Under the pieces are notes generated by a model that made no database searches, was not told where the DNA came from, and saw nothing but the letters and a program-made list of their open reading frames with translations. The position numbers and the translations under genes were made by a program. Shown here one piece after another: positions 16,799 to 25,567 of a stretch of DNA of 64,000 nucleotides. The DNA lies in assembly GCF_021129305.1 (NCBI RefSeq), contig NZ_JAJOMB010000003.1, positions 124,001-188,000 on the forward strand, given 5' to 3'. Origin of the DNA: Kineosporia babensis. GTDB lineage: Bacteria > Actinomycetota > Actinomycetes > Actinomycetales > Kineosporiaceae. Each line of letters begins with the position of its first letter. Position 1 is the first letter of the stretch.

Positions 16799-18749
16799 GG
16801 ATCTCCTGAAGCGGCTGGAACTGCTGCATGACCGGGTCGCTCACCTCGTCGAAGCCCGATCATGCGAGGACCCGACCGCCGGCGATCCACTGCGCGGCCT
16901 GGTGCTGTCGCCGGCGGCCGTCCATCATCAACTGACCCGCCGCATCGAACCCGCCCCCGACGACGATGCCTACGGCGTGGCGCTGCGCAACCCCGATGGC
17001 CGCCTGCTGGCCCTAGCCGAACGCTTTGCGCTGAGCCCCTTGGATCTTCACATCCTGCTCGTAGCGCTGGCCCCTGACGTGAACCGCCGCTTCGAGCCGC
17101 TCTACGGCTACCTGAACGACAACGTGAGCCGGCGTCGGGCCACCGTCACCCTCGCCCTGGAACTGGCCGGCCTGCAGCCCGACCAGACCCTGGCTCGCTC
17201 ACGCTTTCATCCGAGCGCCCCGCTGATCACCGGCTCACTGCTGATGATGGACGATGATCCGCGCCGGCCTCTGCCCGGCCGGGCGCTGCGAGTGCCGGAG
17301 CGGGTGGTCGCCTACCTCTTGGGCGATGACACCATCGACGGCTCGCTGATCGCCGCCGAGCTCATCACCGAGCATTTCCCCTCAGCGATGAGCCCTTTCG
17401 CCGAGCGTCTATCGCAGCTTCTGGTCGCCTCCGCCGAACGCCCTCCGGTGATCTACCTGCACGGCTCCGGCACTGACCTCGCCGCCGTCGCACTTTCAGC
17501 CGCCGGCTACCCCGTGTTGCGCACCGAACCCCTCGACCACGAACTGTTGCCTGCCCTGATCCGAGAAGCCCGGCTCCGCGACGCCGCCCTGCTGGTCGGC
17601 CCCCTCCCCGCGGACCCGGCTCGGCTCGTCCGAACTCTGGAGTCTGCCTCCGTCCCCGTCGTCATGACCGGGCCGGCCCCCTACGACCCCCGCTGGTCGA
17701 GCCTCGGCACCCCGATCCCCCTCGAAGCCCCGCCCCCGCTTCACGCCTCCCCCGACGTCTGGCGCTCCGAACTCGGCCCGGGCGCCGACCACCTCGACGT
17801 CGCATCCACCGTAGCTCCCTACCGCCTCACCCCGGGCCAGGTACGCCGGGCCGCGCACTCTGCTCTGGCCCTGGCCACCCTCGATGGCCGACCTCTGAGC
17901 TCCAGCCACCTCCAGCAGGCTGCCCGCCGCCAGTCGGCCCCGCTCCTGGACCGCCACGCCCGCCGCCTCCACCCCCGCGTCGGCTGGGCAGACCTGGTCC
18001 TGCCGCCCGAACCCCTCGCCATGCTTCACGAACTCGTCCAGCGGGCGCAGTACCGCGACCAGGTCCTCGGGCAGTGGCGGATGCGCACCGGCGGCGGCCG
18101 CGGACACGGCCTCATCGCCCTCTTCGCCGGTGAGTCCGGCACCGGCAAGACTATGTCGGCCGAGGTCGTCGCCGGTGAACTCGGGATGGACCTGTACGTG
18201 GTCGACCTCTCCTCCATCGTCGACAAGTACATCGGCGAGACCGAGAAGAACCTCGAGCGGATCTTCACCGAGGCCGACCGCAGCGACGCCGTCCTGCTCT
18301 TCGACGAGGCGGACGCGGTGTTCGGCAAGCGCTCCGAGGTGAAGGACTCGCACGACAAGCACGCCAACATGCAGAGCGCCTACCTGCTGCAGCGGCTGGA
18401 ACAGTTCGACGGGATCGCCCTGCTGACCACCAACCTGCGGGCGAACATCGATGAGGCGTTCACCCGGCGCCTGGATCTGATTGTCGACTTCCCGTTTCCG
18501 GACGCCGTTCAGCGAGAACTCCTTTGGCGGCATTCGTTGGCGAACGTACCTGGGGCTGCAGAGCTGGACCTGGCCTCGGTCAGCTCCAGCTTCGAACTCT
18601 CGGGCGGAGGGATCCACAGCGCGGCCGTGACGGCCGCCTACCTCGCCGCCGGCCGTGGCGACTCAGCGGTTCAGGACGACCTGTTTCAGGGCGCCCTGCG
18701 TGAGTATCGCAAGTCCGGCCGACTGACCTTCTCTGACAACCCTCACTGA
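16791..18749 (+). CDS. CIS-associated AAA+ ATPase (Cis15-like)
   Basis: A 652-aa AAA+ protein. The N-terminal 400 residues hold a winged-helix/degenerate ATPase region typical of the eCIS ATPase. The C-terminal AAA module has Walker A GESGTGKT (about 446-453), Walker B VLLFDEAD (about 500-507), a sensor-1 region LLTTN and the Arg-finger segment AFTRRLD. Pvc15/Afp15-type ATPases are conserved in eCIS loci and are thought to help assembly or cargo loading in the producing cell. Its stop overlaps by 7 bp the stop of the convergent EEP-cargo gene. Confidence 0.95.
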   Translation: MSEDLLKRLELLHDRVAHLVEARSCEDPTAGDPLRGLVLSPAAVHHQLTRRIEPAPDDDAYGVALRNPDGRLLALAERFALSPLDLHILLVALAPDVNRRFEPLYGYLNDNVSRRRATVTLALELAGLQPDQTLARSRFHPSAPLITGSLLMMDDDPRRPLPGRALRVPERVVAYLLGDDTIDGSLIAAELITEHFPSAMSPFAERLSQLLVASAERPPVIYLHGSGTDLAAVALSAAGYPVLRTEPLDHELLPALIREARLRDAALLVGPLPADPARLVRTLESASVPVVMTGPAPYDPRWSSLGTPIPLEAPPPLHASPDVWRSELGPGADHLDVASTVAPYRLTPGQVRRAAHSALALATLDGRPLSSSHLQQAARRQSAPLLDRHARRLHPRVGWADLVLPPEPLAMLHELVQRAQYRDQVLGQWRMRTGGGRGHGLIALFAGESGTGKTMSAEVVAGELGMDLYVVDLSSIVDKYIGETEKNLERIFTEADRSDAVLLFDEADAVFGKRSEVKDSHDKHANMQSAYLLQRLEQFDGIALLTTNLRANIDEAFTRRLDLIVDFPFPDAVQRELLWRHSLANVPGAAELDLASVSSSFELSGGGIHSAAVTAAYLAAGRGDSAVQDDLFQGALREYRKSGRLTFSDNPH

Positions 18750-20428
18750 TCGCCTTCGTAGTACTGCTTGAACGCGGCCGGATAACGCTTTGCCAGGGCG
18801 TGCTTGTGGAGAACCGTGACCGAGTGGCTGGGGTGGTCGGTGTCGGTCGTGATGTCCCCTGAATCCGCCAGCTGGAGGTAGTTCAGCGTCGAGGGCTGGA
18901 GAACGACGTGCGGGATCCCCTTGAGGACATCGTCCACCGCCATGGCGTCGTCGTCCGCCTTCTGACCATCGCCCGCCTTCTGCCCGCCGTCCGCCTGCGG
19001 ACCAAGAATCTCCGTAAGATCGAACGGGACCGCCTGCATGAAGACAGAGGGCTTGGCAGCGCTGCTGGAGCGCGCCGAGAGGGTCGAGTCGTTCGATCGG
19101 CGCCCCCCGTAGGAAGGCAGGTGAGTCTCGACCAGAACTTTCTTGAAGTTGGTATCACCGGTATAACACGTCACCAGCACCGGAGGATCTTCCCTGGCGC
19201 ACTTCTCGGCATATTCCTCAAAGGCCTTGCGGGTCAGGCCGTCAACCTCGACCGACCCGGTGTTCTTGTTCGGAATATGAACGTTGATGATCCGGAAGTG
19301 GTTGCCATCGACATCATCGTAGTCCACCGCCAGGCACTCGAAGTTTGTCATTTTCGTCCTCTGTTGGTTCTTGGCGAGGATCTCGACCACCTTGGGGCTG
19401 TACACTTTCTCCAGATCGCTCCGGACGTACAGGGTCACGGAATTCACAAGGTTATTCGCCCCCAGCAATTGATGAGTGATCATCTTGTAGGGAACGGCAA
19501 GACTCGCCATCTTCACCTTGATCTCCTGCTGGTCCGCGCTGGGCTTGTGGCCCTCGAGAACGGTGATCACGTGAGGGATGTTCTTGTTGGCCAGCAGTGC
19601 CTCGAACTGCTTCGTCATGTCGGCGTTCGAGATGTCCTTGGTGTCGGCGACATTCTTCGTCAGATGCTCGTCACTGTCGCCGCGCTCGGTACCGGGCCGA
19701 AAGCGCTTCTTCTCGATGAGTTTCCAGTATTCGTTCGAAAATTGCCGGCTCGATTCCCGGGAGAAGGTGGCGAACACCGCGGCATCGGCGAAAGTCAGCC
19801 CTGACTGCCGGTGCAGGTTCTTCCCGTCCGCACTGTTCCTTTCGACGTCGAGCAGGTTTTTCCACTGCGACTGAGCCTGGCCCGGAACCGGAGCCGGACC
19901 CTGTCCCTGATCTGGCACCGGAGCTTGGGCCTCAAAGATCGGCTTTCCCTTCTCCATCCTTTCACTGCCTTCGAGAATGATGCTGTTCGTGCGGGGGCGG
20001 CGATTCGCCAGGTCTTCCTGGCTCTTGGAACGTTTGAGCGGACCGAGGTTCTGCCGTTTTGCCGGCGGCGTCGCAGATCCTCCCGCCCCGCCGATCACGA
20101 GATCCGTGTCCAGATCCATTTCGCTGTCAGAACGTTTGCGCTTCTCACCGATGGCGGCAGGAGCTGTCTGGACCACGAGCGCCGAACGCTGGACGACATG
20201 GGTGAGCTCGTGCGCCAAGGCATCGTCGCGGTGCTGCGTTCCGAAGACATCGTTCCCGGCCGCCAATCCGGCCACCCCACTGAGGTTTCGTTCCGCCCCC
20301 GGCAGGTAGCCTGGTACAGAGGGTTTCTCGTCAGCGGCGACCGTGGCTCTGTGCAGCCCACCCGAACGCCTGTCACTTGCCTCGTTCTCGGTCGATGAAC
20401 TCGACGGAGAACGCTGAAGCTTTCTCAC
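18743..20428 (-). CDS. Putative CIS cargo: EEP (DNase I-like) nuclease domain with eCIS-core remnant
   Basis: 561 aa, no signal peptide, GTG start with GGGGAG upstream and an in-frame stop shortly before. Residues 58-80 keep only the end of a DUF4157 eCIS-core domain (GNDVFG and HELTHVVQRS, H73/E74/H77). A disordered linker (about 85-205) carries basic clusters EKRKRS and PLKRSKS. Residues about 210-545 match the endonuclease/exonuclease/phosphatase layout: Glu292 in VITVLEG, His384 in INVHIP, GDTN at 424-427 and DTDHPSHS with D531/H532. These are the catalytic landmarks of Mg-dependent DNase I/sphingomyelinase/phosphoinositide phosphatase enzymes, so it could cut DNA or act on phospholipids. 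Base composition is visibly less GC-rich than its neighbours, suggesting transfer. Cargo status is inferred from the DUF4157 relic and position. Confidence 0.8.
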   Translation of the reverse strand: MRKLQRSPSSSSTENEASDRRSGGLHRATVAADEKPSVPGYLPGAERNLSGVAGLAAGNDVFGTQHRDDALAHELTHVVQRSALVVQTAPAAIGEKRKRSDSEMDLDTDLVIGGAGGSATPPAKRQNLGPLKRSKSQEDLANRRPRTNSIILEGSERMEKGKPIFEAQAPVPDQGQGPAPVPGQAQSQWKNLLDVERNSADGKNLHRQSGLTFADAAVFATFSRESSRQFSNEYWKLIEKKRFRPGTERGDSDEHLTKNVADTKDISNADMTKQFEALLANKNIPHVITVLEGHKPSADQQEIKVKMASLAVPYKMITHQLLGANNLVNSVTLYVRSDLEKVYSPKVVEILAKNQQRTKMTNFECLAVDYDDVDGNHFRIINVHIPNKNTGSVEVDGLTRKAFEEYAEKCAREDPPVLVTCYTGDTNFKKVLVETHLPSYGGRRSNDSTLSARSSSAAKPSVFMQAVPFDLTEILGPQADGGQKAGDGQKADDDAMAVDDVLKGIPHVVLQPSTLNYLQLADSGDITTDTDHPSHSVTVLHKHALAKRYPAAFKQYYEGDQ

Positions 20429-20505
20429 TGTTCCGGTCTCCCCAGGTCAGACTAAGAATTCCCAAGGCGCTGCGGTCGACGCCGAAGAACCATGACTCAC
20501 CGGCC

Positions 20506-22263
20506 TCAGCCAGTTCTGGATGTGGGATCGGCGATGGCCTTCTGGACGGCGTCGTGGATCGCGTTCGCCGTGTCCAGCCAGGTATTCTCGTTCACCTGCT
20601 GAGGGTTGCGGATCTCCAGGATCACCCCCTCCCGCGTGGGGTTGTTCTGGTCGGCGGGAACGGTGTCGACCGTACTGCCCAGGGCTCCCAGGCCTTCGTA
20701 CACCAGCTTCAGTTGCTTCAGCGACTCACCGACGGCGTCGTTCCACTCTCCCTCGGCGTCCTTCACCTCCACCCGGCCGGCCAGGTCAGCCTGGTCAGGC
20801 TCGGCCAGGCCCGCGGTAACCGTCAGCAGGTCGCGCCCCTGGCTCATCTGCTCCAGCCAGTCGCGGCGGGTGGTCTTGATTCGCGCGGTCTTACCGGCCG
20901 GTCCTTCGAGCAGTTCCTTTCCCAGGAGCCGGTTCTCGGGCCCTAGGGGATCCCCGGTGAAGTCGCGGGACAGGGTCTGGATCCATTGCTCCAGGTTCGC
21001 CTGGACGAGTTGCTGGTCGGCCTGCGGCAGCTTGCTGAACATCGCGGCGAAGTCGGTCCTGGCCATCAGATGGTAAGCGCCCTTGGCGAAGGGCATCCCG
21101 CTGGTGTTGCTGCCCTGGCTCAGGTAATGATTCAGCAGCATGGCAAATCCGAGCAGATGCGCGCTGGGCCGAGTTCCGTTCAGCGCATTGGTCACGGACG
21201 TCCGGGTCCGGTCTTCTCCCCAGTTGCCCAACGGTGCGCTGGGTCGGTCCCCCCGGATGGCGACCGAGACGTCCGTGTCCTTCAGCCAGCTGATCAGTGA
21301 CGCCACCGAATCGAGAGGTACGCCGACGGTCATCTGCAGGTGCATGGCGGGTTCCGCGTGCGGCACCCACAGCTTCCGGTCCCCCTGGCCACCGCCCAGC
21401 CAGGTGGCCCGCAGCGGGCGCTTCAGCCAGAGTCCGCGCTGTTCACCCTGCATGGTCTCGTCTTTACTGTCTTTTTGCCTCACCGCCCATTGGAAAGTTC
21501 GCATCACCGCCCTGTACCGGCGAAGCTGGCCCAGCAGAGTCTCCATCTCGGCCAGCGAGCGGGTCCAGGGCGTGCCGAGCTGAACCCCGGGGGTTTTCGT
21601 CACCAGTTCGATGTCCGAACTGTCACCGATCGAGTCGGCCTGTAGCTCGAACGAAGGACGCCGCACGATCACGTCCTTCTTCTCAAGAGGATTTCCCTCC
21701 TCATCGCTCGAACGCCAGTTGGTGATCTCCAGTTCGGCGCCGATATTGCGCTGGACCGAGCCATTTTCGCTAGTCGACGGCACTTCCCTGACTTGAGTCG
21801 GCCCGTCCGGAGCGGGCCCGCGCAAGACCGAATGGGCGTTCGCCTCCGCGGCCCGCTCGAACCGGTCGGACGGGTGCGAGACTCGCAGCCCGTCACCGAA
21901 GTCGGTCCCGGCAACCGGCCCGGAGCGCTGCTGCACAACGTGCGTCAGTTCGTGGGCCAGGAGGTGGCGGCCCGCGTTGGTGCGGGTGTCGTAGCTGCCG
22001 CGGCCGAAGACCAGGTTCGATCCCACGGTGAAAGCCGAGGCCTGGAGCGAAGCCGCGGCCTGCTGGGCGACGGAGTCGGTGTGGACACGGACGTCGGAGA
22101 AGCTGTGCCCCAGACGGGCTTCCATCTCGGTCCGCAGGCTGTCCGGCAGCGGGCGGCCTGCGCCGCGCAGCGCCTGGGGAACCAGAGCACGTTGCGCGCC
22201 GGCTCGCTGGACCGCCTCCGGGTTTGCGCGTTCGGTGCGCTCCGGCTGTTGCTGCTCGAACAT
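20506..22263 (-). CDS. DUF4157 (eCIS-core) cargo protein with possible amidoligase-like C-terminal domain
   Basis: 585 aa from the ATG at 22263, chosen for GGTGGGAG just upstream; the frame opens at 22293. Residues about 36-113 are a full DUF4157 domain: PLPDSLRTEMEARLGHSFSDV, VHTDSVAQQAA, TVGSNLVFGRGSYD and HELTHVVQQ with the HEXXH metal motif (104-108). DUF4157 is the hallmark of eCIS-linked effectors. The rest (about 170-585) has spaced motifs reminiscent of glutamine-synthetase-fold amidoligases: GAELEI (175-180), DSSDIELVT (214-222), AMHLQMTVGVPL (306-317) and EGVILEIRNPQQ (545-556). That similarity is my pattern reading, not a database hit. VQR tripeptides occur at 18-20 and 170-172. 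It sits between the EEP cargo and the membrane protein. Confidence 0.85.
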   Translation of the reverse strand: MFEQQQPERTERANPEAVQRAGAQRALVPQALRGAGRPLPDSLRTEMEARLGHSFSDVRVHTDSVAQQAAASLQASAFTVGSNLVFGRGSYDTRTNAGRHLLAHELTHVVQQRSGPVAGTDFGDGLRVSHPSDRFERAAEANAHSVLRGPAPDGPTQVREVPSTSENGSVQRNIGAELEITNWRSSDEEGNPLEKKDVIVRRPSFELQADSIGDSSDIELVTKTPGVQLGTPWTRSLAEMETLLGQLRRYRAVMRTFQWAVRQKDSKDETMQGEQRGLWLKRPLRATWLGGGQGDRKLWVPHAEPAMHLQMTVGVPLDSVASLISWLKDTDVSVAIRGDRPSAPLGNWGEDRTRTSVTNALNGTRPSAHLLGFAMLLNHYLSQGSNTSGMPFAKGAYHLMARTDFAAMFSKLPQADQQLVQANLEQWIQTLSRDFTGDPLGPENRLLGKELLEGPAGKTARIKTTRRDWLEQMSQGRDLLTVTAGLAEPDQADLAGRVEVKDAEGEWNDAVGESLKQLKLVYEGLGALGSTVDTVPADQNNPTREGVILEIRNPQQVNENTWLDTANAIHDAVQKAIADPTSRTG

Positions 22264-22335
22264 CGTGCTCCCACCGTTGGTTAACGTAGGCATCCGGATG
22301 TACCGTGGGTTAGGGCCCTGTCCTGGGCAGCGGTT

Positions 22336-23763
22336 TCAGCTGTCCCCAAGCGTCCATTGCTGCAAGGGCTTCAGCCGGTCCTCACACCGGATCGCCCGCG
22401 CCTGCTGGTCGGCCCCCGCGTTGGTCAGGCACTCCCCCGTCGCCGCATTCACGATCAGCACGGTGTCGTCGCCGGACTCGGTGAAGGTCCAGCGCTGGTT
22501 GTCCTCCACCCGCCCCTGCCGGATCGCCCCGTCCCCACCCGAGACCGTCCGGATCCGTAGCTGGTCCACGTCGCCGTCGCGGGTCAGGGCGCTGCCCGCC
22601 GCGTTGCCCGGTGAAAGCGCCATCGAGCCGTCGTCGTAGCCCACCAGCACCCAGAACTGGTTCAGTGCCACCGGCTGGTTCTGCTGGTTCTGTTTGCTCT
22701 GCACGATCACCGGGGTGGCGTCGTCCTGAGCGCCGTTCAGCACGGTCAGGTAGTTGCCGTCCTGGCGGCTGATGATCGTGGCCAGGGCGTTGCCGTTCTG
22801 GTCCTTCTGCAGGTCGCCAAGCTCTTCTTCCGGCGGGGGTTCAGGAGTTGGCGGCTGCTCTGTCACGGGCGCCTGGGTTGCCGCCGGGGGCGGGGTCTGG
22901 ACCGGTGGGGGCGGCGGAGGGACGACAGGCGCGGGCGACGCCGCAGGTGCCGGTGGCAGAGCGGCAGGGGCAGCGGCGGGTGCCGGTAGCGCCAGTTCCT
23001 GAGCCACGGTGCGGAAGTTGGGCAGAGGGAACGTCATCAGGCCGATCACCGCCAGGGCGATCGCCAGGAGCAGGCCCAGCAGCGCCAGCAGCCATTTGGG
23101 GAACAGCGGGATCCGGACGAACGTGCCGCGCGGCTCCAGGCGGTTCAGGGGGTCGTCGACCTGCCCAGCCTTGCCCACGCCGACCACGAACGGGAAGCGT
23201 TCCTCCTGCCCGGTCAGGCGCAGGCGCTGGGGCTTGATCCTCAGCCGGGTGGCGTTCGAGCGCCCGGGCCACACGTCCACCGTGGTGCCCGGCTCGAACC
23301 GCAACGCATCCTCGTCGTCGCGTGGATTCAGCGTCGCGGTCAAGGGTGCATTGCCGAAGTTCGAGACCGACAACCGGGGACGCGCCGACAGACGTCCTCT
23401 GATCGTCGTGGGTGTCAGCTCGGCCCGCACATCACTGAACTGACCGACGTCCACGCTGGCCTCGACGACGTCGAAAAGCTCGGTGTTCTGGCGCGGGCGC
23501 ACCATCACCCCGAACGGCGTGGGGCCGGCCGTCGCCTCGGAGCTGCGCGGCGGGCTGAGGGTCAGCTGCGCGGTGCCCTGCGCGCCCGGGAACAGGCGCA
23601 GCGACTGCGGTTCCACCTGCGACCAGGCCGAGGGCGCACCGATCACCGAGAGCTGGTACTCCTCCACCGTGTCGCCGTCGTTGCGCAACGTCAGGGTGAA
23701 GGCGGTGTCGGTGCCCGGCTCGACACGCACCGACGACGGGCTGATGGAGGTCCAAAGGCTCAC
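22336..23763 (-). CDS. CIS-linked single-pass membrane protein with Ig-like and ricin-type lectin domains
   Basis: 475 aa. Residues 1-215 are two COG1470-like beta-sandwich repeats (VRVEPGTDTAFTLTLRNDGDTVEEY; LSVSNFGNAPLTATL). A basic PKW leads into one TM helix at about 222-245, then a Pro/Ala-rich linker (about 258-320), then a beta-trefoil-like region (about 325-475) with three QxW-type motifs (QFWVLV, QRWTFT, QQWTLG) as in ricin-type lectins. The N-terminal part is probably cytoplasmic and the lectin outside. Membrane proteins of this kind sit in Streptomyces CIS clusters, where a protein named CisA is needed for CIS function at the membrane; equivalence here is inferred. It is divergent from the sheath gene. 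Confidence 0.85.
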   Translation of the reverse strand: MSLWTSISPSSVRVEPGTDTAFTLTLRNDGDTVEEYQLSVIGAPSAWSQVEPQSLRLFPGAQGTAQLTLSPPRSSEATAGPTPFGVMVRPRQNTELFDVVEASVDVGQFSDVRAELTPTTIRGRLSARPRLSVSNFGNAPLTATLNPRDDEDALRFEPGTTVDVWPGRSNATRLRIKPQRLRLTGQEERFPFVVGVGKAGQVDDPLNRLEPRGTFVRIPLFPKWLLALLGLLLAIALAVIGLMTFPLPNFRTVAQELALPAPAAAPAALPPAPAASPAPVVPPPPPPVQTPPPAATQAPVTEQPPTPEPPPEEELGDLQKDQNGNALATIISRQDGNYLTVLNGAQDDATPVIVQSKQNQQNQPVALNQFWVLVGYDDGSMALSPGNAAGSALTRDGDVDQLRIRTVSGGDGAIRQGRVEDNQRWTFTESGDDTVLIVNAATGECLTNAGADQQARAIRCEDRLKPLQQWTLGDS

Positions 23764-23961
23764 ACCAGAAAACTAAGGACGCGGGTGGGCGCCGGCACGA
23801 GTCCGGCGGGCAGTCCTGAGGGCATCTTGGGTGCCCGGATGGTCATAGCGCCGTGCCCGGATCCGGAGCCTCCCGGACGTTCCGGTCGCGCTTTGGCCGC
23901 GCCACTCTGAAGAAGCACTGCGGCACGTCCGTCCAATCCACAGATCCAGCAAGGAGATCCC

Positions 23962-25536
23962 ATGGCCACGTACCTCTCCCCGGGCGTCTACGTCGAGGAG
24001 GTGGCCGGTGGCTCCCGCCCCATCGAGGGGGTAGGGACGTCGGTGGCCGCCTTCGTCGGGCTGGCCCCCAGCGGCCCCCTGCACGAGCCGGTCCTGGTCA
24101 GCAACTGGGCCCAGTACGTCTCCTCGTTCGGTGAGTTCACCGAGGGCTCGTACCTCGCCCACTCCGTCTACGGCTTCTTCAGCAACGGCGGCACCGCCGC
24201 GTACATCGTGCGCGTGGGTGACATCGCAGGCGCCGGCAGCAACGGCAGCAGCAACGGCTCCGCCCGCTCGGCGCGGGCCATCGCCCCCGGCGAGCCGGTG
24301 GAACTGGGCACCTTCCGGGCCCAGGCCCTGCCGCGGGAGGGCGCCAACGGCGGGCAGCTGACCCTCGAGGTCGTCGACACCGCGGGTGAGGGCCCCGAGG
24401 ACCGGTTCACGCTGCAGGTCAAGGAGGGCGATCGGGTGCTGGAGAGCTTCGACGTCTCGGCCCGCAAGAACGCCCGCAACTTCGTCGTCAACCAGGTCCG
24501 CCAGCGCTCCAAGCTGATCCTCCTCGAGGAGAACGCCCCGCAGCTGGCTCGCCCGACCAACCAGGCCGTGCAGGTGCAGGTCCCCAGCCGCCCGGCCGAG
24601 GTCGCCCGCAGCAACAGCAGCGCCCTGAGCCCGGCCGAGTTCCTCGGAGACACCTCCGAGCGGACCGGTTTCGGTGGCCTGGAGGCCCTGGACGCGGTCA
24701 ACGTGGTCGCGGTCCCCGACCTGATGGCCGCCTACGAGCGCGGCGACATCGATCTGGACGGTGTCAAGGCCGTTCAGCTGGGCATGATCTCGCACTGCGA
24801 GCTGATGGGTGACCGGATGGCGATCCTGGACTCCCCGCCCGGGCTGAACGCCCGTCAGATCCGTGAATGGCGCCAGGACACCGCCGGTTACGACTCCTCG
24901 CAGGCGGCGCTGTACTACCCGTGGATCTCGGTGTTCGACCCGGCCACCGGCAAGAAGCAGAACGTTCCGCCGAGCGGTCACATGGCCGGGGTCTGGGCCC
25001 GCAACGACACCGAGCGGGGTGTGCACAAGGCCCCGGCGAACGAGGTGGTGCGCGGCGCGGTCGACCTGGAGCTGCAGATCACCCGGGGCGAGCAGGATCT
25101 GCTGAACCCGCAGGGGATCAACTGCATTCGCACCTTCCCCGGTCGCGGCATCCGGATCTGGGGCGCGCGCACGCTGTCCTCCGATCCGGCCTGGCGCTAC
25201 CTGAACGTGCGGCGCTACTTCGACTACCTGGAGGAGTCGATCCTGCTGGGGACGCAGTGGGTCGTCTTCGAGCCGAACGACGAGGCGCTGTGGGCCCGGA
25301 TCCGGCGCAACATCTCGGCCTTCCTGGTCAACGAGTGGCGGGCCGGTGCGCTGTTCGGCAGCCGCGCCGAGGAGGCCTTCTACGTCAAGTGCGACCGCGA
25401 CACCAACCCCACCGAGTCGGTGGACGCCGGTCGCGTGGTCTGCCAGATCGGTGTGGCCCCGGTGAAGCCGGCCGAGTTCGTCGTCTTCCAGCTGGCCCAG
25501 TTCACCGGCGGCGGCGCCGGCGAGCTCAGCGAATAG
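23962..25536 (+). CDS. Contractile tail sheath protein (Cis2-like)
   Basis: 524 aa. The N-terminus MATYLSPGVYVEEVAGGSRPI is the universal tail-sheath start, followed by GVGTSVAAFVGLAPSGP and, at the C-terminus, the conserved handshake-forming segment (NEWRAGALFGSRAEEAFYVKCD, VCQIGVAPVKPAEFVVFQ). The polymerised sheath contracts to drive the tube. AAGGAG precedes the ATG at good distance. It heads structural block C and is divergent from the membrane-protein gene across a 198-bp promoter region in which I see no clear operator. The insert domain (about 80-230) is acidic and surface-type. Confidence 0.97.
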   Translation: MATYLSPGVYVEEVAGGSRPIEGVGTSVAAFVGLAPSGPLHEPVLVSNWAQYVSSFGEFTEGSYLAHSVYGFFSNGGTAAYIVRVGDIAGAGSNGSSNGSARSARAIAPGEPVELGTFRAQALPREGANGGQLTLEVVDTAGEGPEDRFTLQVKEGDRVLESFDVSARKNARNFVVNQVRQRSKLILLEENAPQLARPTNQAVQVQVPSRPAEVARSNSSALSPAEFLGDTSERTGFGGLEALDAVNVVAVPDLMAAYERGDIDLDGVKAVQLGMISHCELMGDRMAILDSPPGLNARQIREWRQDTAGYDSSQAALYYPWISVFDPATGKKQNVPPSGHMAGVWARNDTERGVHKAPANEVVRGAVDLELQITRGEQDLLNPQGINCIRTFPGRGIRIWGARTLSSDPAWRYLNVRRYFDYLEESILLGTQWVVFEPNDEALWARIRRNISAFLVNEWRAGALFGSRAEEAFYVKCDRDTNPTESVDAGRVVCQIGVAPVKPAEFVVFQLAQFTGGGAGELSE

Positions 25537-25567
25537 TCCTTCCCCTCAACGATAGACAGGAACGCAG

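Noticed and set aside
20378-20545. Short minus-strand open stretch between the two cargo genes (translation includes ESWFFGVDRSALGILSL)
   Set aside because: It looks protein-like and could be a remnant or a tiny immunity gene, but there is no start codon with a ribosome site and it overlaps both cargo genes out of frame.
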